A stretch of 64,000 nt of DNA, from the NCBI GenBank assembly GCA_006218035.1, contig VBWC01000005.1, positions 14,226 through 78,225 on the forward strand. The letters are read 5' to 3'. The DNA is from Gammaproteobacteria bacterium. GTDB taxonomy: Bacteria; Pseudomonadota; Gammaproteobacteria; VBWC01. Below, piece by piece: positions 28,344 to 38,198 of this stretch. Under the pieces are notes generated by a model, which was given only the letters and a program-made list of their open reading frames with translations, ran no database searches and was not told the origin of the DNA. How positions within the stretch are numbered: position 1 is the stretch's first letter; the number at the start of each line of letters is the position of its first letter. Made by a program: the position numbers and the translations under genes.

Positions 28344-29555
28344 ATGAGAATTGTCATCCTTGGAGCACCCGGCTCTGGAAAAGGAACCCAGGCCAAGCTG
28401 CTGTCGGAGAAGCACAAGATTCCTCAGATATCCACCGGTGATTTGCTGCGTGCGGCCGTCGAGTCGGGCTCGCGGCTCGGCAAGATGGCCAAGGCGGCGA
28501 TGGACGCCGGCCAGCTCGTGTCGGACGAAATCGTGCTCGCAATCATACGCGAGCGGCTGGCCAAGGCGGATGCCAAGGCGGGATTTCTGCTCGACGGTTT
28601 TCCACGCAATATCGCCCAGGCGGAAGTACTCGACGCGATGGTGCAGAAGATGCGCCAGCCGATCGACGTCGCGCTGTTGATCGATGTCGACTTCGATACC
28701 TTGATCCAGCGGCTGGCGGGCCGGCGCACCTGCATGTCGTGCGGGCAGATGTACAACATCTTCACGTCACCGCCGAAGTTCGATGACAGCTGCGACAAGT
28801 GCGGCGGCGTATTGCGTCACCGCGCCGACGACAACGAGGAGACGATCAGCAATCGCCTGCGCGTCTATGAAACCCAGACGGCGCCGTTGATCAAGTATTA
28901 CGGTGATCAGAGCAAGCTGGCGACCGTGCGCGGCACGGGCGAGATCGACGATATATTCCGCAATATCGATGGCACGCTGAAAGAAACGATCGCGGACGGC
29001 AAGAACGCTGCCAAGGAAAAGGCCAAACAGGCTGCGGCCGCAGTAAGCAGAAAGCGCGACGCGGAACGCGCGGTAGCGGAGAAGAAAAAGGCCGAGGCGA
29101 AGAAAAAAGCGGACGAGAAGAAACGGGCGGAGGCCGTGAAAAAAGAGCTGGCGCGCAAGAAGTCCGAGGCCAGGAAGCTGGCGGCGTTGAAGAAGAAGGC
29201 AGCAGCGGACAAAAAGAAGGCGATGGTGAAGAAAAAGGCCGACGCGAAAAAGCAGGCAGCGGACAAAAAGAAGGCGGCTGCGTTAAAGAAAGCGCTGGCG
29301 AAGAAGAAGGCCGCGCTGAAAAAGAAGAACACGAAGAAAAAGCCGACGACAAAGCAGAAGGCCGTCCGCAGGGCGACGGCAAAAAAATCGCCGGCCAGGA
29401 AGAAAGCCGTCAAGAAGAAGCCGGCGAAGAATATGGCGGCGCGCAAGACCGTAACGAAAAAGAAGGCGGCCGGGAAACCGGCGAGGAAGAAGGCGACATC
29501 GAAAAAAAGAACGGCGGCCAATACCGCTCGCAAACGGCGTGGCGGGCGGCGCTAG
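28344..29555 (+). CDS. adk: Adenylate kinase with a 190-residue lysine/alanine-rich C-terminal tail
   Basis: Residues 1-212 are a complete long-type adenylate kinase: P-loop GAPGSGKGT (7-15), TGDLLR, DGFPRN, and a zinc-binding LID with C130, C133, C150 and C153. It balances AMP, ADP and ATP. A normal enzyme stops near 215; here the frame continues to residue 403 with a tail in which about a third of residues are lysine. The first half is AKE-rich and helical, the second contains KKKP and PARKK motifs like histone H1 or AlgP. Such tails bind nucleic acid or polyphosphate, which is inference. ATG follows CGGAG. Confidence 0.93.
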   Translation: MRIVILGAPGSGKGTQAKLLSEKHKIPQISTGDLLRAAVESGSRLGKMAKAAMDAGQLVSDEIVLAIIRERLAKADAKAGFLLDGFPRNIAQAEVLDAMVQKMRQPIDVALLIDVDFDTLIQRLAGRRTCMSCGQMYNIFTSPPKFDDSCDKCGGVLRHRADDNEETISNRLRVYETQTAPLIKYYGDQSKLATVRGTGEIDDIFRNIDGTLKETIADGKNAAKEKAKQAAAAVSRKRDAERAVAEKKKAEAKKKADEKKRAEAVKKELARKKSEARKLAALKKKAAADKKKAMVKKKADAKKQAADKKKAAALKKALAKKKAALKKKNTKKKPTTKQKAVRRATAKKSPARKKAVKKKPAKNMAARKTVTKKKAAGKPARKKATSKKRTAANTARKRRGGRR

Positions 29556-30611
<1,056 letters not shown>

Positions 30612-30755
30612 TAAGCAAATACCGGTGTTTCTGTCGCAGCAGGTTGGCCGATTTTCCCGCGTATCAGCGAGTTCCCCCGTGACTCACCGGGCGGTCGGTG
30701 ATTTCCTGGCTGTGGTAATATCCACCGCAGAGGTCCGGCCTGGGGAGGTCTGACG

Positions 30756-31334
30756 ATGCTGCGAGTCCACGATGTTATGAAGCGATCCACTGCCGGATTC
30801 TGGTTGGTATTGGCGTTGTGTTTTGCCGGGGCGTATGCACATGCCGATGGTTTGCGCGGTATTGCAGTCGGCGAGGCGTGCAGCAAGGCGGCAATCGTCG
30901 AACCCGGCCTGGGGTCGAACCTGGTCGGGGCCGGCGAAGGCGCATCGTTCCTGCATTTTTCCGGCAGTCATTCCGGACAGAACGCCGACATCGTTTATGT
31001 CTGTGATGACGGTCAACTCGCTGAACAGGTCATCACTATCGGCGCGGACAACCGTGATCACGCCTTCCGCCTGGCCAAGGAGATCCGGCTCGCCGCCGTC
31101 AACGAGTTCGGTACGCCGGCACACGACGGATTGGGGCTCAACTACGCGCAGAAGCTCTGGTATACGCTCTGGGGAGTTTCCGGCGATGTCATGCTCCAGT
31201 CGTCAATCTGGAACATCGATAGCCGCGAAATATTTCTCTGGGTCACGCCCGGCGCGAACAACCACTGGGACGTGCGTTATTCGCAGTATGCTCCTGCCCG
31301 GATGATCGTCAACGAGTATGTGGGTGTCAATTAG
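30756..31334 (+). CDS. Periplasmic protein of unknown function
   Basis: A 192-residue exported protein with a signal peptide ending in AYAHA (core FWLVLALCFAG). The mature part has two cysteines (EACSKAAI and VCDDGQ) that may form a disulfide, and a tryptophan-rich C-terminal half (LWYTLWGV, HWDVRYSQ). The ATG at 30756 follows GGGGAGGT; an ATG at 30777 would give a cleaner signal peptide but lacks a ribosome site. I recognise no family. Confidence 0.65.
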   Translation: MLRVHDVMKRSTAGFWLVLALCFAGAYAHADGLRGIAVGEACSKAAIVEPGLGSNLVGAGEGASFLHFSGSHSGQNADIVYVCDDGQLAEQVITIGADNRDHAFRLAKEIRLAAVNEFGTPAHDGLGLNYAQKLWYTLWGVSGDVMLQSSIWNIDSREIFLWVTPGANNHWDVRYSQYAPARMIVNEYVGVN

Positions 31335-31646
31335 TTAACGGCTTGTTTTCTTGCGCATCCGGACGCCTCAGGTGTTCGCGGCGAGGCGCCGGACAGCATG
31401 ATGCGGATATGTCGCCAGCAATAAGTGAGCAAAGAAGCGACGATTCTGTCGACGTGGGTGTCGACAGAACCTTGAGCATGGATCGTTTTTTGCGATCAAC
31501 CGCGTATGGTTCTATTACGCGCGAGATTGACCTGGTCAGGTTTTTGGTCTGACAGCAGCGCCATCTATCGTTAACTCCATGCGTCAATCTGTAGTCCCGG
31601 GCCGGTAAATAGTCGAGACAGGATGCCGACAGGATAGTCATACGCT
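31335..31646. other. Gene-free stretch with two perfect palindromes
   Basis: No convincing gene is seen. Two hairpins stand out: ttctgtcgac and gtcgacagaa (31444-31469) around a six-base loop, and gatcg and cgatc (31481-31497) around a T-rich loop. They could be operators or transcript structures ahead of the gene at 31647. Confidence 0.45.
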
Positions 31647-32768
31647 ATGTGCCGGAATCGTTCCACGTTGCTTTTCTTGTTGGCCCTGATCGGGTGTGGA
31701 ACCTGTAACGTGCTGCGTGCCGAGAATCTGGCGACGGACCCGATCACAGCCGTCGCGGATGAACTGGGCCGGTTTGCGACTGAGCCCGAATCGTCGTCTG
31801 CCGATGACGCCGGCATGGAACCCGTTGAACCGGCTCCCGCGGCGGATACCGGGGAGCCAGGCGATGTCCCGGTGGTGAGCGACCCGGATACACCGGAACA
31901 AGGCCCCGTTATTTTCGAAAAGATCGATGTCGCGCACGCGGCGGTGTCCAGTCGTATCGAACGCACCGCCCGATGGCTGGACCGATTTTTTGCCGACGAC
32001 AAGGTGTTCGAAGAGGCGACCGGCAGCTACGCGCGCGTCAATCTCGATTCGGTATTTGAACCGGGCGGCGCCATTGGATTTTCCGGCGATATCCGGCTCA
32101 AGATCGATCTGCCGCGCACACAACAGCGCCTGAAACTGTTGATTGAAAGCGATCCGCAGCGCGAGAACCGCACTGATCTTGAAAACGTACCGGTGGATGT
32201 CGTCGCGGAGAAGAGCTATTCCTTGTCGCTCGAGCGTCAGCTACAGCAGGCGCACCGCTGGGACGTCCGGCCCGCGCTTGGCATCAAGGCGCACACGCCG
32301 CTCGACCCGTTCGCCCGTCTGCGCGCCATTCGTTATTTTAACCTGCAGAAGGTGATGGCCCGCGTGTCCAGCAGCGCCTTCTGGTTTGACTCGTCGGGGT
32401 TCGGCGCAAACTTTGGCATTGAATTTGACCGGGCATTGAGCGATGTCTTCCTGTTGCGCTCCGGCACCGGGTTGACGTGGGAGGAAGCCGAGAAATTCCG
32501 GCGTATCGAACAGCAGTTTTCGCTGTTTCACCGCCTTGACGACCGTCGGAACTTGGCCTACCAGATCGGTATTCTCGCCGACGACGAATTCAACTGGCGC
32601 GTGAACACCTACTACTTCCGTATCCGTTACCGGAAAGATCTCCATGACGGCTGGGTATTCGCCGAAATCATTCCGCAATGGACGTATCGCGAGGAAACCA
32701 ACTTTGACGATGAGCCGTCGCTCACCCTGCGTCTGGAAGCAGTCTTCGGGCACAGTACCCTGAAGTAA
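31647..32768 (+). CDS. Putative outer-membrane beta-barrel protein
   Basis: A 373-residue exported protein. After a short signal peptide (LLFLLALIGCG) comes an acidic, proline-rich linker of about 60 residues. The C-terminal 250 residues alternate polar and aromatic residues in the manner of barrel strands (YARVNLDSVFEPGGAIGFSG, NTYYFRIRYRKDL, GWVFAEIIPQWTYREE). The final strand ends in hydrophobic residues but not in phenylalanine. No family name can be given. It stands alone between intergenic regions. Confidence 0.6.
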   Translation: MCRNRSTLLFLLALIGCGTCNVLRAENLATDPITAVADELGRFATEPESSSADDAGMEPVEPAPAADTGEPGDVPVVSDPDTPEQGPVIFEKIDVAHAAVSSRIERTARWLDRFFADDKVFEEATGSYARVNLDSVFEPGGAIGFSGDIRLKIDLPRTQQRLKLLIESDPQRENRTDLENVPVDVVAEKSYSLSLERQLQQAHRWDVRPALGIKAHTPLDPFARLRAIRYFNLQKVMARVSSSAFWFDSSGFGANFGIEFDRALSDVFLLRSGTGLTWEEAEKFRRIEQQFSLFHRLDDRRNLAYQIGILADDEFNWRVNTYYFRIRYRKDLHDGWVFAEIIPQWTYREETNFDDEPSLTLRLEAVFGHSTLK

Positions 32769-32866
32769 ATCCGTGCTTCCTGGCTGCTCGACGGTGTTGA
32801 CGTCACCGGCTGCATGTTTAGAGTCGCAGGAATGGTTGTCCCCGGCCACTCACCGGCACGATCGGT

Positions 32867-32893
32867 ATTGGTGGCCGTTATCCGGCCACCAAT
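32867..32893. terminator. Perfect stem-loop between convergent genes
   Basis: The 11-base arms attggtggccg and cggccaccaat pair exactly around a five-base loop. It sits between the ends of the convergent genes at 31647 and 32906, where a bidirectional terminator would be expected, but there is no clear T-run on either side. Confidence 0.5.
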
Positions 32894-32905
32894 CCTTTGA
32901 TCCAG

Positions 32906-34357
32906 TCAGTTCCCGGCGGCGAGCACGGTGGTCGCGACCAGGCACCCCTCAAGATTGTATCGCCCGTATGCCTCCACCGACTGACCTTCCGTCAGCGCGG
33001 TCGCGTCAGTCTGCTCACTGAAGAAACTGCCGGTGTTGTCGTGGACAAGAAATATCGCGGTATCCTCCGTGAGTTTCACGCAGCGGTCACCGACTGAATC
33101 CGCAATCAACGTAAAGCCCGCGGGCGATGAATCAATGTGCGAAATAGTGCCGCTCAACTTTACCGGCGGGGCATCCATATCAACGAATATGATCGCCGCC
33201 TGGATGACATCCGGTGCATCGTCGGCAAGCGACAGGACTCCAAGCACCTTGACCGTCCGTCCAGCGACAAGCGCGTTGACATCCAGTACCTCGCCGCGCC
33301 GCGACACGATCGTGGTACCGCGCTGTATCTGGACAGGCAGATCATCCTGGCCGGCGATACCCTGTCCAGCCGCGAGGCGGACACTGAACTGCGACGTGGA
33401 TGCGTCGAGTCCGGTGGTTACCACGCCGGTGTATTTTCGAAAGGTACCCGTCGGCCCGGCCAATACCGTCAGTGCGGTCAGCGAAGGTTTATCCTCGTTG
33501 GTTGCCGCATGCTCAAGCCTGCCAAGCACGGTGACGCTGGCGTCGTTGACCATATCGTCGAACGTGATCGGGTCGCCGTTGGGTCCGAACAACGCCGTAT
33601 CAGCGGTGACGTGTACTAACGGACACCACTTGGCCGCGTCATCGAGATCCACGTGCGACGCGACGGCGCCATCGCTATCCAGTTCGTTTTCGCGATGCAC
33701 GATGGGCGTTCTGCACAGCCGGAAGGTTTGTGCCGGCGCGTCCAGACCGGATACTTGCCCGCTCAGCCGCACGAGTTTGCCGGGGGTGGCATGTGCCAAC
33801 CGCTTGATGAAGATGACCGGCCGGAGTACGTAGCCACCCTTGCCAAGCGTGTGATACTGAATCGACTTGCGTGCATCGAAATCGATCTCGAGCATCAAGG
33901 TCTGGTCTGCGACCACTTCAAATGCGCCGCGCGGGTTCAGGTCGATTTTTCCGTTGCCGGGAAGCCTGGGGGTAATGACCTCGATGAGGTCGCCGTTGGC
34001 GTCCTTCCTGACGAGTTCGACATTGCTGACGAGTAGCCGAATCTTGGTATATCTCCCGGCGGGCACGTTGCCGGTCATGCTGAACAGGTCGGCGTGGTGC
34101 TCGAGATCGAGAAGATTGATGATCTTTTCACCCGAGAATATTTCAGTCGCGGCGTCGTTCTCACCGAGCAATATCACGCGGTTAACGGTGATGTTGATCT
34201 CGGAGAACTCGTCGGTCGGCGCGTCGGTGAACAGTAGCGCGACACTGCCGCTACCGGACGCAGCGCCGGCGGTGCTGTCAGATCCGCCGCAGGCGGAGAG
34301 CGATAACATGAAAAGCCCGAATAGCAGGCAGCCAGAAATCTGTAACACAGAACGCAT
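32906..34357 (-). CDS. DUF4382-domain lipoprotein
   Basis: A 483-residue lipoprotein with the lipobox LSAC near residue 23 and a following GGSDS. Residues about 40-190 match DUF4382 (VALLFTDAPTDEFSEINITV, LDLEHH, VPAGRYTKIRL). The remainder looks like two or three beta-rich units resembling DUF5666 (KLSGTISHIDSSPAGFTL). The ATG at 34357 follows GGAGG and is preferred over the longer frame from 34399. It is expected on the outer or inner membrane facing the periplasm. Function is unknown. Confidence 0.75.
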   Translation of the reverse strand: MRSVLQISGCLLFGLFMLSLSACGGSDSTAGAASGSGSVALLFTDAPTDEFSEINITVNRVILLGENDAATEIFSGEKIINLLDLEHHADLFSMTGNVPAGRYTKIRLLVSNVELVRKDANGDLIEVITPRLPGNGKIDLNPRGAFEVVADQTLMLEIDFDARKSIQYHTLGKGGYVLRPVIFIKRLAHATPGKLVRLSGQVSGLDAPAQTFRLCRTPIVHRENELDSDGAVASHVDLDDAAKWCPLVHVTADTALFGPNGDPITFDDMVNDASVTVLGRLEHAATNEDKPSLTALTVLAGPTGTFRKYTGVVTTGLDASTSQFSVRLAAGQGIAGQDDLPVQIQRGTTIVSRRGEVLDVNALVAGRTVKVLGVLSLADDAPDVIQAAIIFVDMDAPPVKLSGTISHIDSSPAGFTLIADSVGDRCVKLTEDTAIFLVHDNTGSFFSEQTDATALTEGQSVEAYGRYNLEGCLVATTVLAAGN

Positions 34358-34519
34358 GGGATGACCTCCGCAACATAAAGAACCGTAGAACCGCGCCAAC
34401 CGACGTCATCCCTGAGCGGCTGTCGCGCTGACCGTGTACTATAGGCGAGATTGCGCTGTTCCGACAGTGATACCTGCGATAATCGATCAATATGGCGTAA
34501 TCCACGAGGCCCGCGGCGC

Positions 34520-34834
34520 ATGAGACGTTTCCTGAGATTTTATTTTCTTGAAGCAACCCCGGACAACGGGTTCCTTGTTTCCTTGCGACTCTGGGTTACG
34601 CTGGCCACGACTGCCGTCGTCGTATTTCTGTTCGGTCTGGCGCGATTCGATGGTACGCGTGAGTTCTGGTTGTTCGTGACGATCTCCCCGGTGGTATTTG
34701 TCGCCTCGATGACGTTTGTCATGGCGAACTACCGGAAGGCGAGGGCGTTTCACGCTGCGCGGATTGCGACGGACCCGGCGCCAGTCGTTGAAAATACGCG
34801 CAGCGAAAAAAGCCGGAGGAGTGGCAAGCTTTAA
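34520..34834 (+). CDS. Small inner-membrane protein
   Basis: A 104-residue protein with two predicted membrane helices (LWVTLATTAVVVFLFGLA and FWLFVTISPVVFVASMTFVM) and a basic, polar C-terminus. The ATG at 34520 follows GAGG at ten bases; a longer frame from 34451 is less likely. It precedes the cysteine-rich CPXCG-type gene by 27 bases, so the two may be cotranscribed. No known family. Confidence 0.6.
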   Translation: MRRFLRFYFLEATPDNGFLVSLRLWVTLATTAVVVFLFGLARFDGTREFWLFVTISPVVFVASMTFVMANYRKARAFHAARIATDPAPVVENTRSEKSRRSGKL

Positions 34835-34861
34835 CCGTTCACTGCCAGGCGAGTAACCGAC

Positions 34862-35062
34862 ATGTCGCTATTTCAACAAACTGATTTCAACGCCTCCTGC
34901 GCTTGTGCCTGGTGCGGCGAGACGACGGTTGTCGAGGTGGATCCGTCGGCAGGCCCGGTGCAGCGATATGTCGAGGACTGTCAGGTCTGCTGCCGTCCGA
35001 ACATACTGATCGTCCGCTTTGCACCGGACGGCACGGCGGCAATCGAGACCCTGCCGGAGTAG
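34862..35062 (+). CDS. CPXCG-motif cysteine-rich small protein
   Basis: A 66-residue cytoplasmic protein of the Cys_rich_CPXG family. The four ligand cysteines appear in CAWCGE and CQVCCRP, an arrangement expected to bind zinc; the usual CPYCG is CAWCG here. Additional cysteines precede the first pair. Function is unknown although the family is widespread in gammaproteobacteria. Confidence 0.8.
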   Translation: MSLFQQTDFNASCACAWCGETTVVEVDPSAGPVQRYVEDCQVCCRPNILIVRFAPDGTAAIETLPE

Positions 35063-35120
35063 CGATTGCCGCAACCGATACCGTGTCCGGGCTGTCTGGA
35101 TCACGGTTTGCCATGCTGTA

Positions 35121-35163
35121 AAAAACCCAAGGCCGGAATCGTTGTTGCGCGATTCCGGCCTTG
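35121..35163 (-). terminator. Rho-independent terminator of the MamC-like gene
   Basis: Thirteen-base perfect arms (aaggccggaatcg and its complement) close an eight-base loop. On the minus strand the stem is followed by GGG and six T, so it terminates the gene at 35206-35481. On the plus strand it lacks a T-run. Confidence 0.85.
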
Positions 35164-35205
35164 GCGTTGCAGCTGGCAGGCTGCGTTGATGCCAATGTTT
35201 GGCGT

Positions 35206-35481
35206 CTATTCGAGCACTTGGTCGTAGAGGTATTTGAAGCCGGTAGCGACCAGCGCCGTTGTCAGCAGCGCGCCGCCCAGCATGCCGGCCGTCATTACGC
35301 CGATGGCAGTGGCCGCACCCGTGCCAATCGCTTCCTTGCCGACATCAAACACTGCTTCGTTGACGGTGACCGAGCCATGTTTGTAGGCCCGGTAATTCTT
35401 TGCGGCTGCGGCCGAACCGCCGGCGAGAGCGCCGAGCATGCCGAGACCGCGTAGTGAATAAGCCAGGAAATGAAGCGCCAT
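35206..35481 (-). CDS. MamC/Mms13-like small membrane protein
   Basis: A 91-residue glycine/alanine-rich protein with two hydrophobic helices joined by a charged loop. GLGMLGALAGGSAAAAKNYR, then NEAVFDVGKEAIGTGAATA and the ending ALVATGFKYLYD run parallel to magnetosome protein MamC (Mms13), which has VLGALVGGAAALAKN, EAAIDTGKE and the TALVAG segment. MamC sits in the magnetosome membrane and its loop touches magnetite. The comparison is from memory. No other mam gene is seen here. ATG at 35481 follows GAGGAG. It has its own terminator and is probably monocistronic. Confidence 0.75.
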   Translation of the reverse strand: MALHFLAYSLRGLGMLGALAGGSAAAAKNYRAYKHGSVTVNEAVFDVGKEAIGTGAATAIGVMTAGMLGGALLTTALVATGFKYLYDQVLE

Positions 35482-35603
35482 GGGACTTCTCCTCAGTGAT
35501 GCCATTACCTTTATAGCGGCAGCAATAACAGGGTTATAAGCGGATATCCGAGGCGTGCGAGGCCGTGCCCGGTGGCTGCACATCTGCCGACTGGGCGTTA
35601 ACG

Positions 35604-36362
35604 CTAGCCGCCGTGTCGTTTGACGACCAGGCCCTGTCCGGTGGGAAGTTCGAGTATCGTATAGCCCAGTCGCCTCATGAATTCATTTTCCTGTTGCTGC
35701 TGATTGCGGTATGCCCACCAGCCGTAGTCGTCAAAAATGACGATGCCACCGGCGACGACGCGGGCGAACAACCAGTCCAGTGCGCCGAGCTCGGCCTTCG
35801 CAGAATTCATATCGAGATGAAGAAACGCGATCTGTTCCGGAACCTGCCCGCTGTTGAATACCTCCGGCACGATCCCCGGCACGATCCGTACATTGGGATA
35901 AGCGCGGAAACGCTCCGTGACGCGGTCGATAAGCCCGGGTTCATCCGTCGGATTGTGTTCGGTACGGGTCGCATCCTGGTAACCGTCAGGTATACCGGTG
36001 AAGGTATCGTACAAATAATAGGTACGCTGCTTTTGCAACGTGCCGAAGTCGAGATATTCAAGCAGCACCGCGCTGCAGAATCCCTGATAGACACCGCACT
36101 CGACAAAATCGCCCGGAAGGTGACTGCCGTGCCGTGCAGCCCATGCCAGCGTATGCAATCGCCAGATCAGGGTTTTTTCCTGATCGGTGACGGCGTTCCG
36201 GTCATAGGCGTGCATGAACCGGTCATCGTCCAGAAAGCTCATGCAGCGTTCGACCGTGATCAGGTGGTCGCCCGAGAAAATCCGTGGGTAAATTTCCGTC
36301 ATCAGCGTGATCGCCGTTTTTAGCTTGCGTCGCTGTTCGTCGCTCGTCAGGCCGTAAAACAT
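35604..36362 (-). CDS. TylF/MycF-family SAM-dependent methyltransferase
   Basis: A 252-residue protein related to macrocin O-methyltransferase TylF: the SAM motif GDFVECGVYQGFCS, YLYDTFTGIPDG, and the metal/catalytic region LHLDMNSAKAE followed by GGIVIFDDYG. TylF enzymes methylate sugar hydroxyls, but many relatives occur in surface-polysaccharide loci. ATG 36362 follows GGAG at nine bases, giving the usual family length; longer starts at 36395 and 36509 lack ribosome sites and the latter would overlap the divergent MFS gene. Substrate unknown. Confidence 0.8.
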   Translation of the reverse strand: MFYGLTSDEQRRKLKTAITLMTEIYPRIFSGDHLITVERCMSFLDDDRFMHAYDRNAVTDQEKTLIWRLHTLAWAARHGSHLPGDFVECGVYQGFCSAVLLEYLDFGTLQKQRTYYLYDTFTGIPDGYQDATRTEHNPTDEPGLIDRVTERFRAYPNVRIVPGIVPEVFNSGQVPEQIAFLHLDMNSAKAELGALDWLFARVVAGGIVIFDDYGWWAYRNQQQQENEFMRRLGYTILELPTGQGLVVKRHGG

Positions 36363-36507
36363 GATGGGTGTCTCCGGGTATGCAATCTGGTGCATCGGGC
36401 AGGCTACCGGATGGATTCTAGTCCAATCGATCACCGCCGTGTCGAGGACACGGATTCCGCTGCCTTGAGCCGGTAACGCCTGTGCTAGACTGAACGAAGC
36501 GACATCC

Positions 36508-37959
36508 ATGGCCCCACGCACCGGCGGACCCGCTCCACAGCACATTCCGATGGCCGAAAAAAACGATTTTCCCAGCAAGCAGGAGGTCAGCCGTTCATTG
36601 CGGTATTCCGTGCGCGATGGTGTCGCGTACTCCGTTATGGCGGGCGCCGGCGAAACCTATTTCGCTGCCTTTGCGTTGTTTTTGAAAGCGACGACGGCAC
36701 AGGTGGGCCTGTTGTCGACGTTGCCGCCGATGATCGCTTCGCTGGCGCAGTTGCTGTCGGCATGGCTCGGTCAGATCGTCAAACGTCGCCGCCTCATCAT
36801 ACTCGCGGGTACGTCGCTGCAGGCCGTGTCCTGGATACCATTGCTACTGCTGCCGGTTATTTATCCCGAGCACGGCGTCACGTTGTTGATTGTTTGCGTC
36901 ACGGTTTACTACGCGTTGGGCAACCTCGTGAGTCCCCAATGGGGCAGTCTGATGGGGGACCTGGTGCACGCGCAGCAACGCGGCCGCTATTTTGCCAGAC
37001 GCAACCGCTTAATGAGCGTGACGAACTTTGCCGCACTGGTCGGTGCCGGAATTATTCTGCATTACTTCGAGAGCTGGGACGGAACGGTCTTCGGCTACGC
37101 GGTAATCTTCGTCGTCGCCGTCGTGGCGCGGCTCGTGTCGGTATATTTCCTGTCACGCATGGTGGATCCGCCCGGTCATATTGCTGCGATCGAACTGCCG
37201 ACGGGCAAGGACTGGTGGCGCCGCGTGCGCCGGTCGAATTTTCTGCGCTTCGTGGTGTTTTTCGCGTTGATGAATCTCGCCGTCGGCATTGCGTCGCCAT
37301 ATTTTGCCGTGTATATGCTGCGTGATCTGCATCTCTCGTATATGGATTTCATGGCGATCACCGCAACCTCGGTGCTGGCGCAGTTCCTGACACTGAACAG
37401 CTGGGGTCGCATCAGTGACGCGTTCGGCAACCGGTTGATCCTGCGCCTTACCGGTTGCGTGGTGCCGTTGTTGCCGGTCGCGTGGGTCGTGTCGGAGAAT
37501 TTCTGGTACCTGATCGGCGTGCAGATCATTGCCGGATTTTTCTGGGCGGGATTCAGCCTCAGCGCCGGAAATTTCCTGTACGATCTGGTGCCCGCTGCCA
37601 AGCGGGTGACCTATCTCGCGATACACAACGTGTTGGCGGCGGCCGGGGTGTTTATCGGCGCCACGCTGGGCGGCTTGCTGGCGACGCTGATCGAGCCGGC
37701 GGTCGCGGCGGACGGCGATATCTTTGACTGGGGTCACGCGCTTTACTACGTGTTTCTGGTTTCCACACTGACAAGAATCATCGTCGTCGCGATATTTTTA
37801 CCGCGGATCAAGGAAGTGCGTACAACGCGGCGCCTGACCGCCAGCGGCCTGATACTGCGCGCGACACGCTCGCCGGCGCTCGCCGGCCTCGTATTCGAGT
37901 TCGGCGGTTCCAGGTATCGTCGCAAGCGCGAAAGGAATGCGTCTGACCCCGCGCGGTGA
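36508..37959 (+). CDS. MFS transporter
   Basis: A 483-residue inner-membrane protein with about twelve hydrophobic helices in two halves and a cytoplasmic loop in the middle (GKDWWRRVRRSNFLRF). The usual MFS loop 2-3 motif is seen only loosely (WLGQIVKRRRLIIL). PQWGSLMGDLV and RGRYFARRN are typical of a group of uncharacterised bacterial MFS proteins. Substrate unknown. The start may be ATG 36508 or 36550; neither has a good ribosome site. It is transcribed divergently from the methyltransferase. Confidence 0.85.
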   Translation: MAPRTGGPAPQHIPMAEKNDFPSKQEVSRSLRYSVRDGVAYSVMAGAGETYFAAFALFLKATTAQVGLLSTLPPMIASLAQLLSAWLGQIVKRRRLIILAGTSLQAVSWIPLLLLPVIYPEHGVTLLIVCVTVYYALGNLVSPQWGSLMGDLVHAQQRGRYFARRNRLMSVTNFAALVGAGIILHYFESWDGTVFGYAVIFVVAVVARLVSVYFLSRMVDPPGHIAAIELPTGKDWWRRVRRSNFLRFVVFFALMNLAVGIASPYFAVYMLRDLHLSYMDFMAITATSVLAQFLTLNSWGRISDAFGNRLILRLTGCVVPLLPVAWVVSENFWYLIGVQIIAGFFWAGFSLSAGNFLYDLVPAAKRVTYLAIHNVLAAAGVFIGATLGGLLATLIEPAVAADGDIFDWGHALYYVFLVSTLTRIIVVAIFLPRIKEVRTTRRLTASGLILRATRSPALAGLVFEFGGSRYRRKRERNASDPAR

Positions 37960-38101
37960 AGCAGGCGAAAAACAGCGATTTTCGCATAAGGCTGCCGTAA
38001 CTTGTCGTAAATAGAAAACAAATCGTACGGCCGCGATGTGATGGTTGTCGAGCCACGTGTTACCGGGACGGCGCGGTCACAGTGATCGCGCCATTGCAAC
38101 C

Positions 38102-38130
38102 TTGACAGCGTAAAACATAACGGAATATAA
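38102..38130 (+). promoter_or_regulatory. Sigma-70-type promoter upstream of the DUF3015 gene
   Basis: TTGACA (38102-38107) is followed after 17 bases by ATATAA (38125-38130), a close match to the consensus. Transcription would start near 38137, about 60 bases before the DUF3015 ATG. Confidence 0.6.
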
Positions 38131-38198
38131 GAGGGTGGCTGCTCGGTGTCAGCTCGATGAGGCTGTTTCATTCATAAGGACTGAAAAGGGGATTGTTC

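Noticed and set aside
28980-29555. The lysine-rich adenylate kinase tail as a frameshift artefact
   Set aside because: The frame shows normal codon use without a break and the composition is that of real H1-like tails; a frameshift would not give such regular AAG/GCG use.
31327-31641. A 104-codon minus-strand frame in the gap before the barrel-like gene
   Set aside because: No ribosome site, no recognisable pattern, and the composition resembles non-coding DNA with palindromes.
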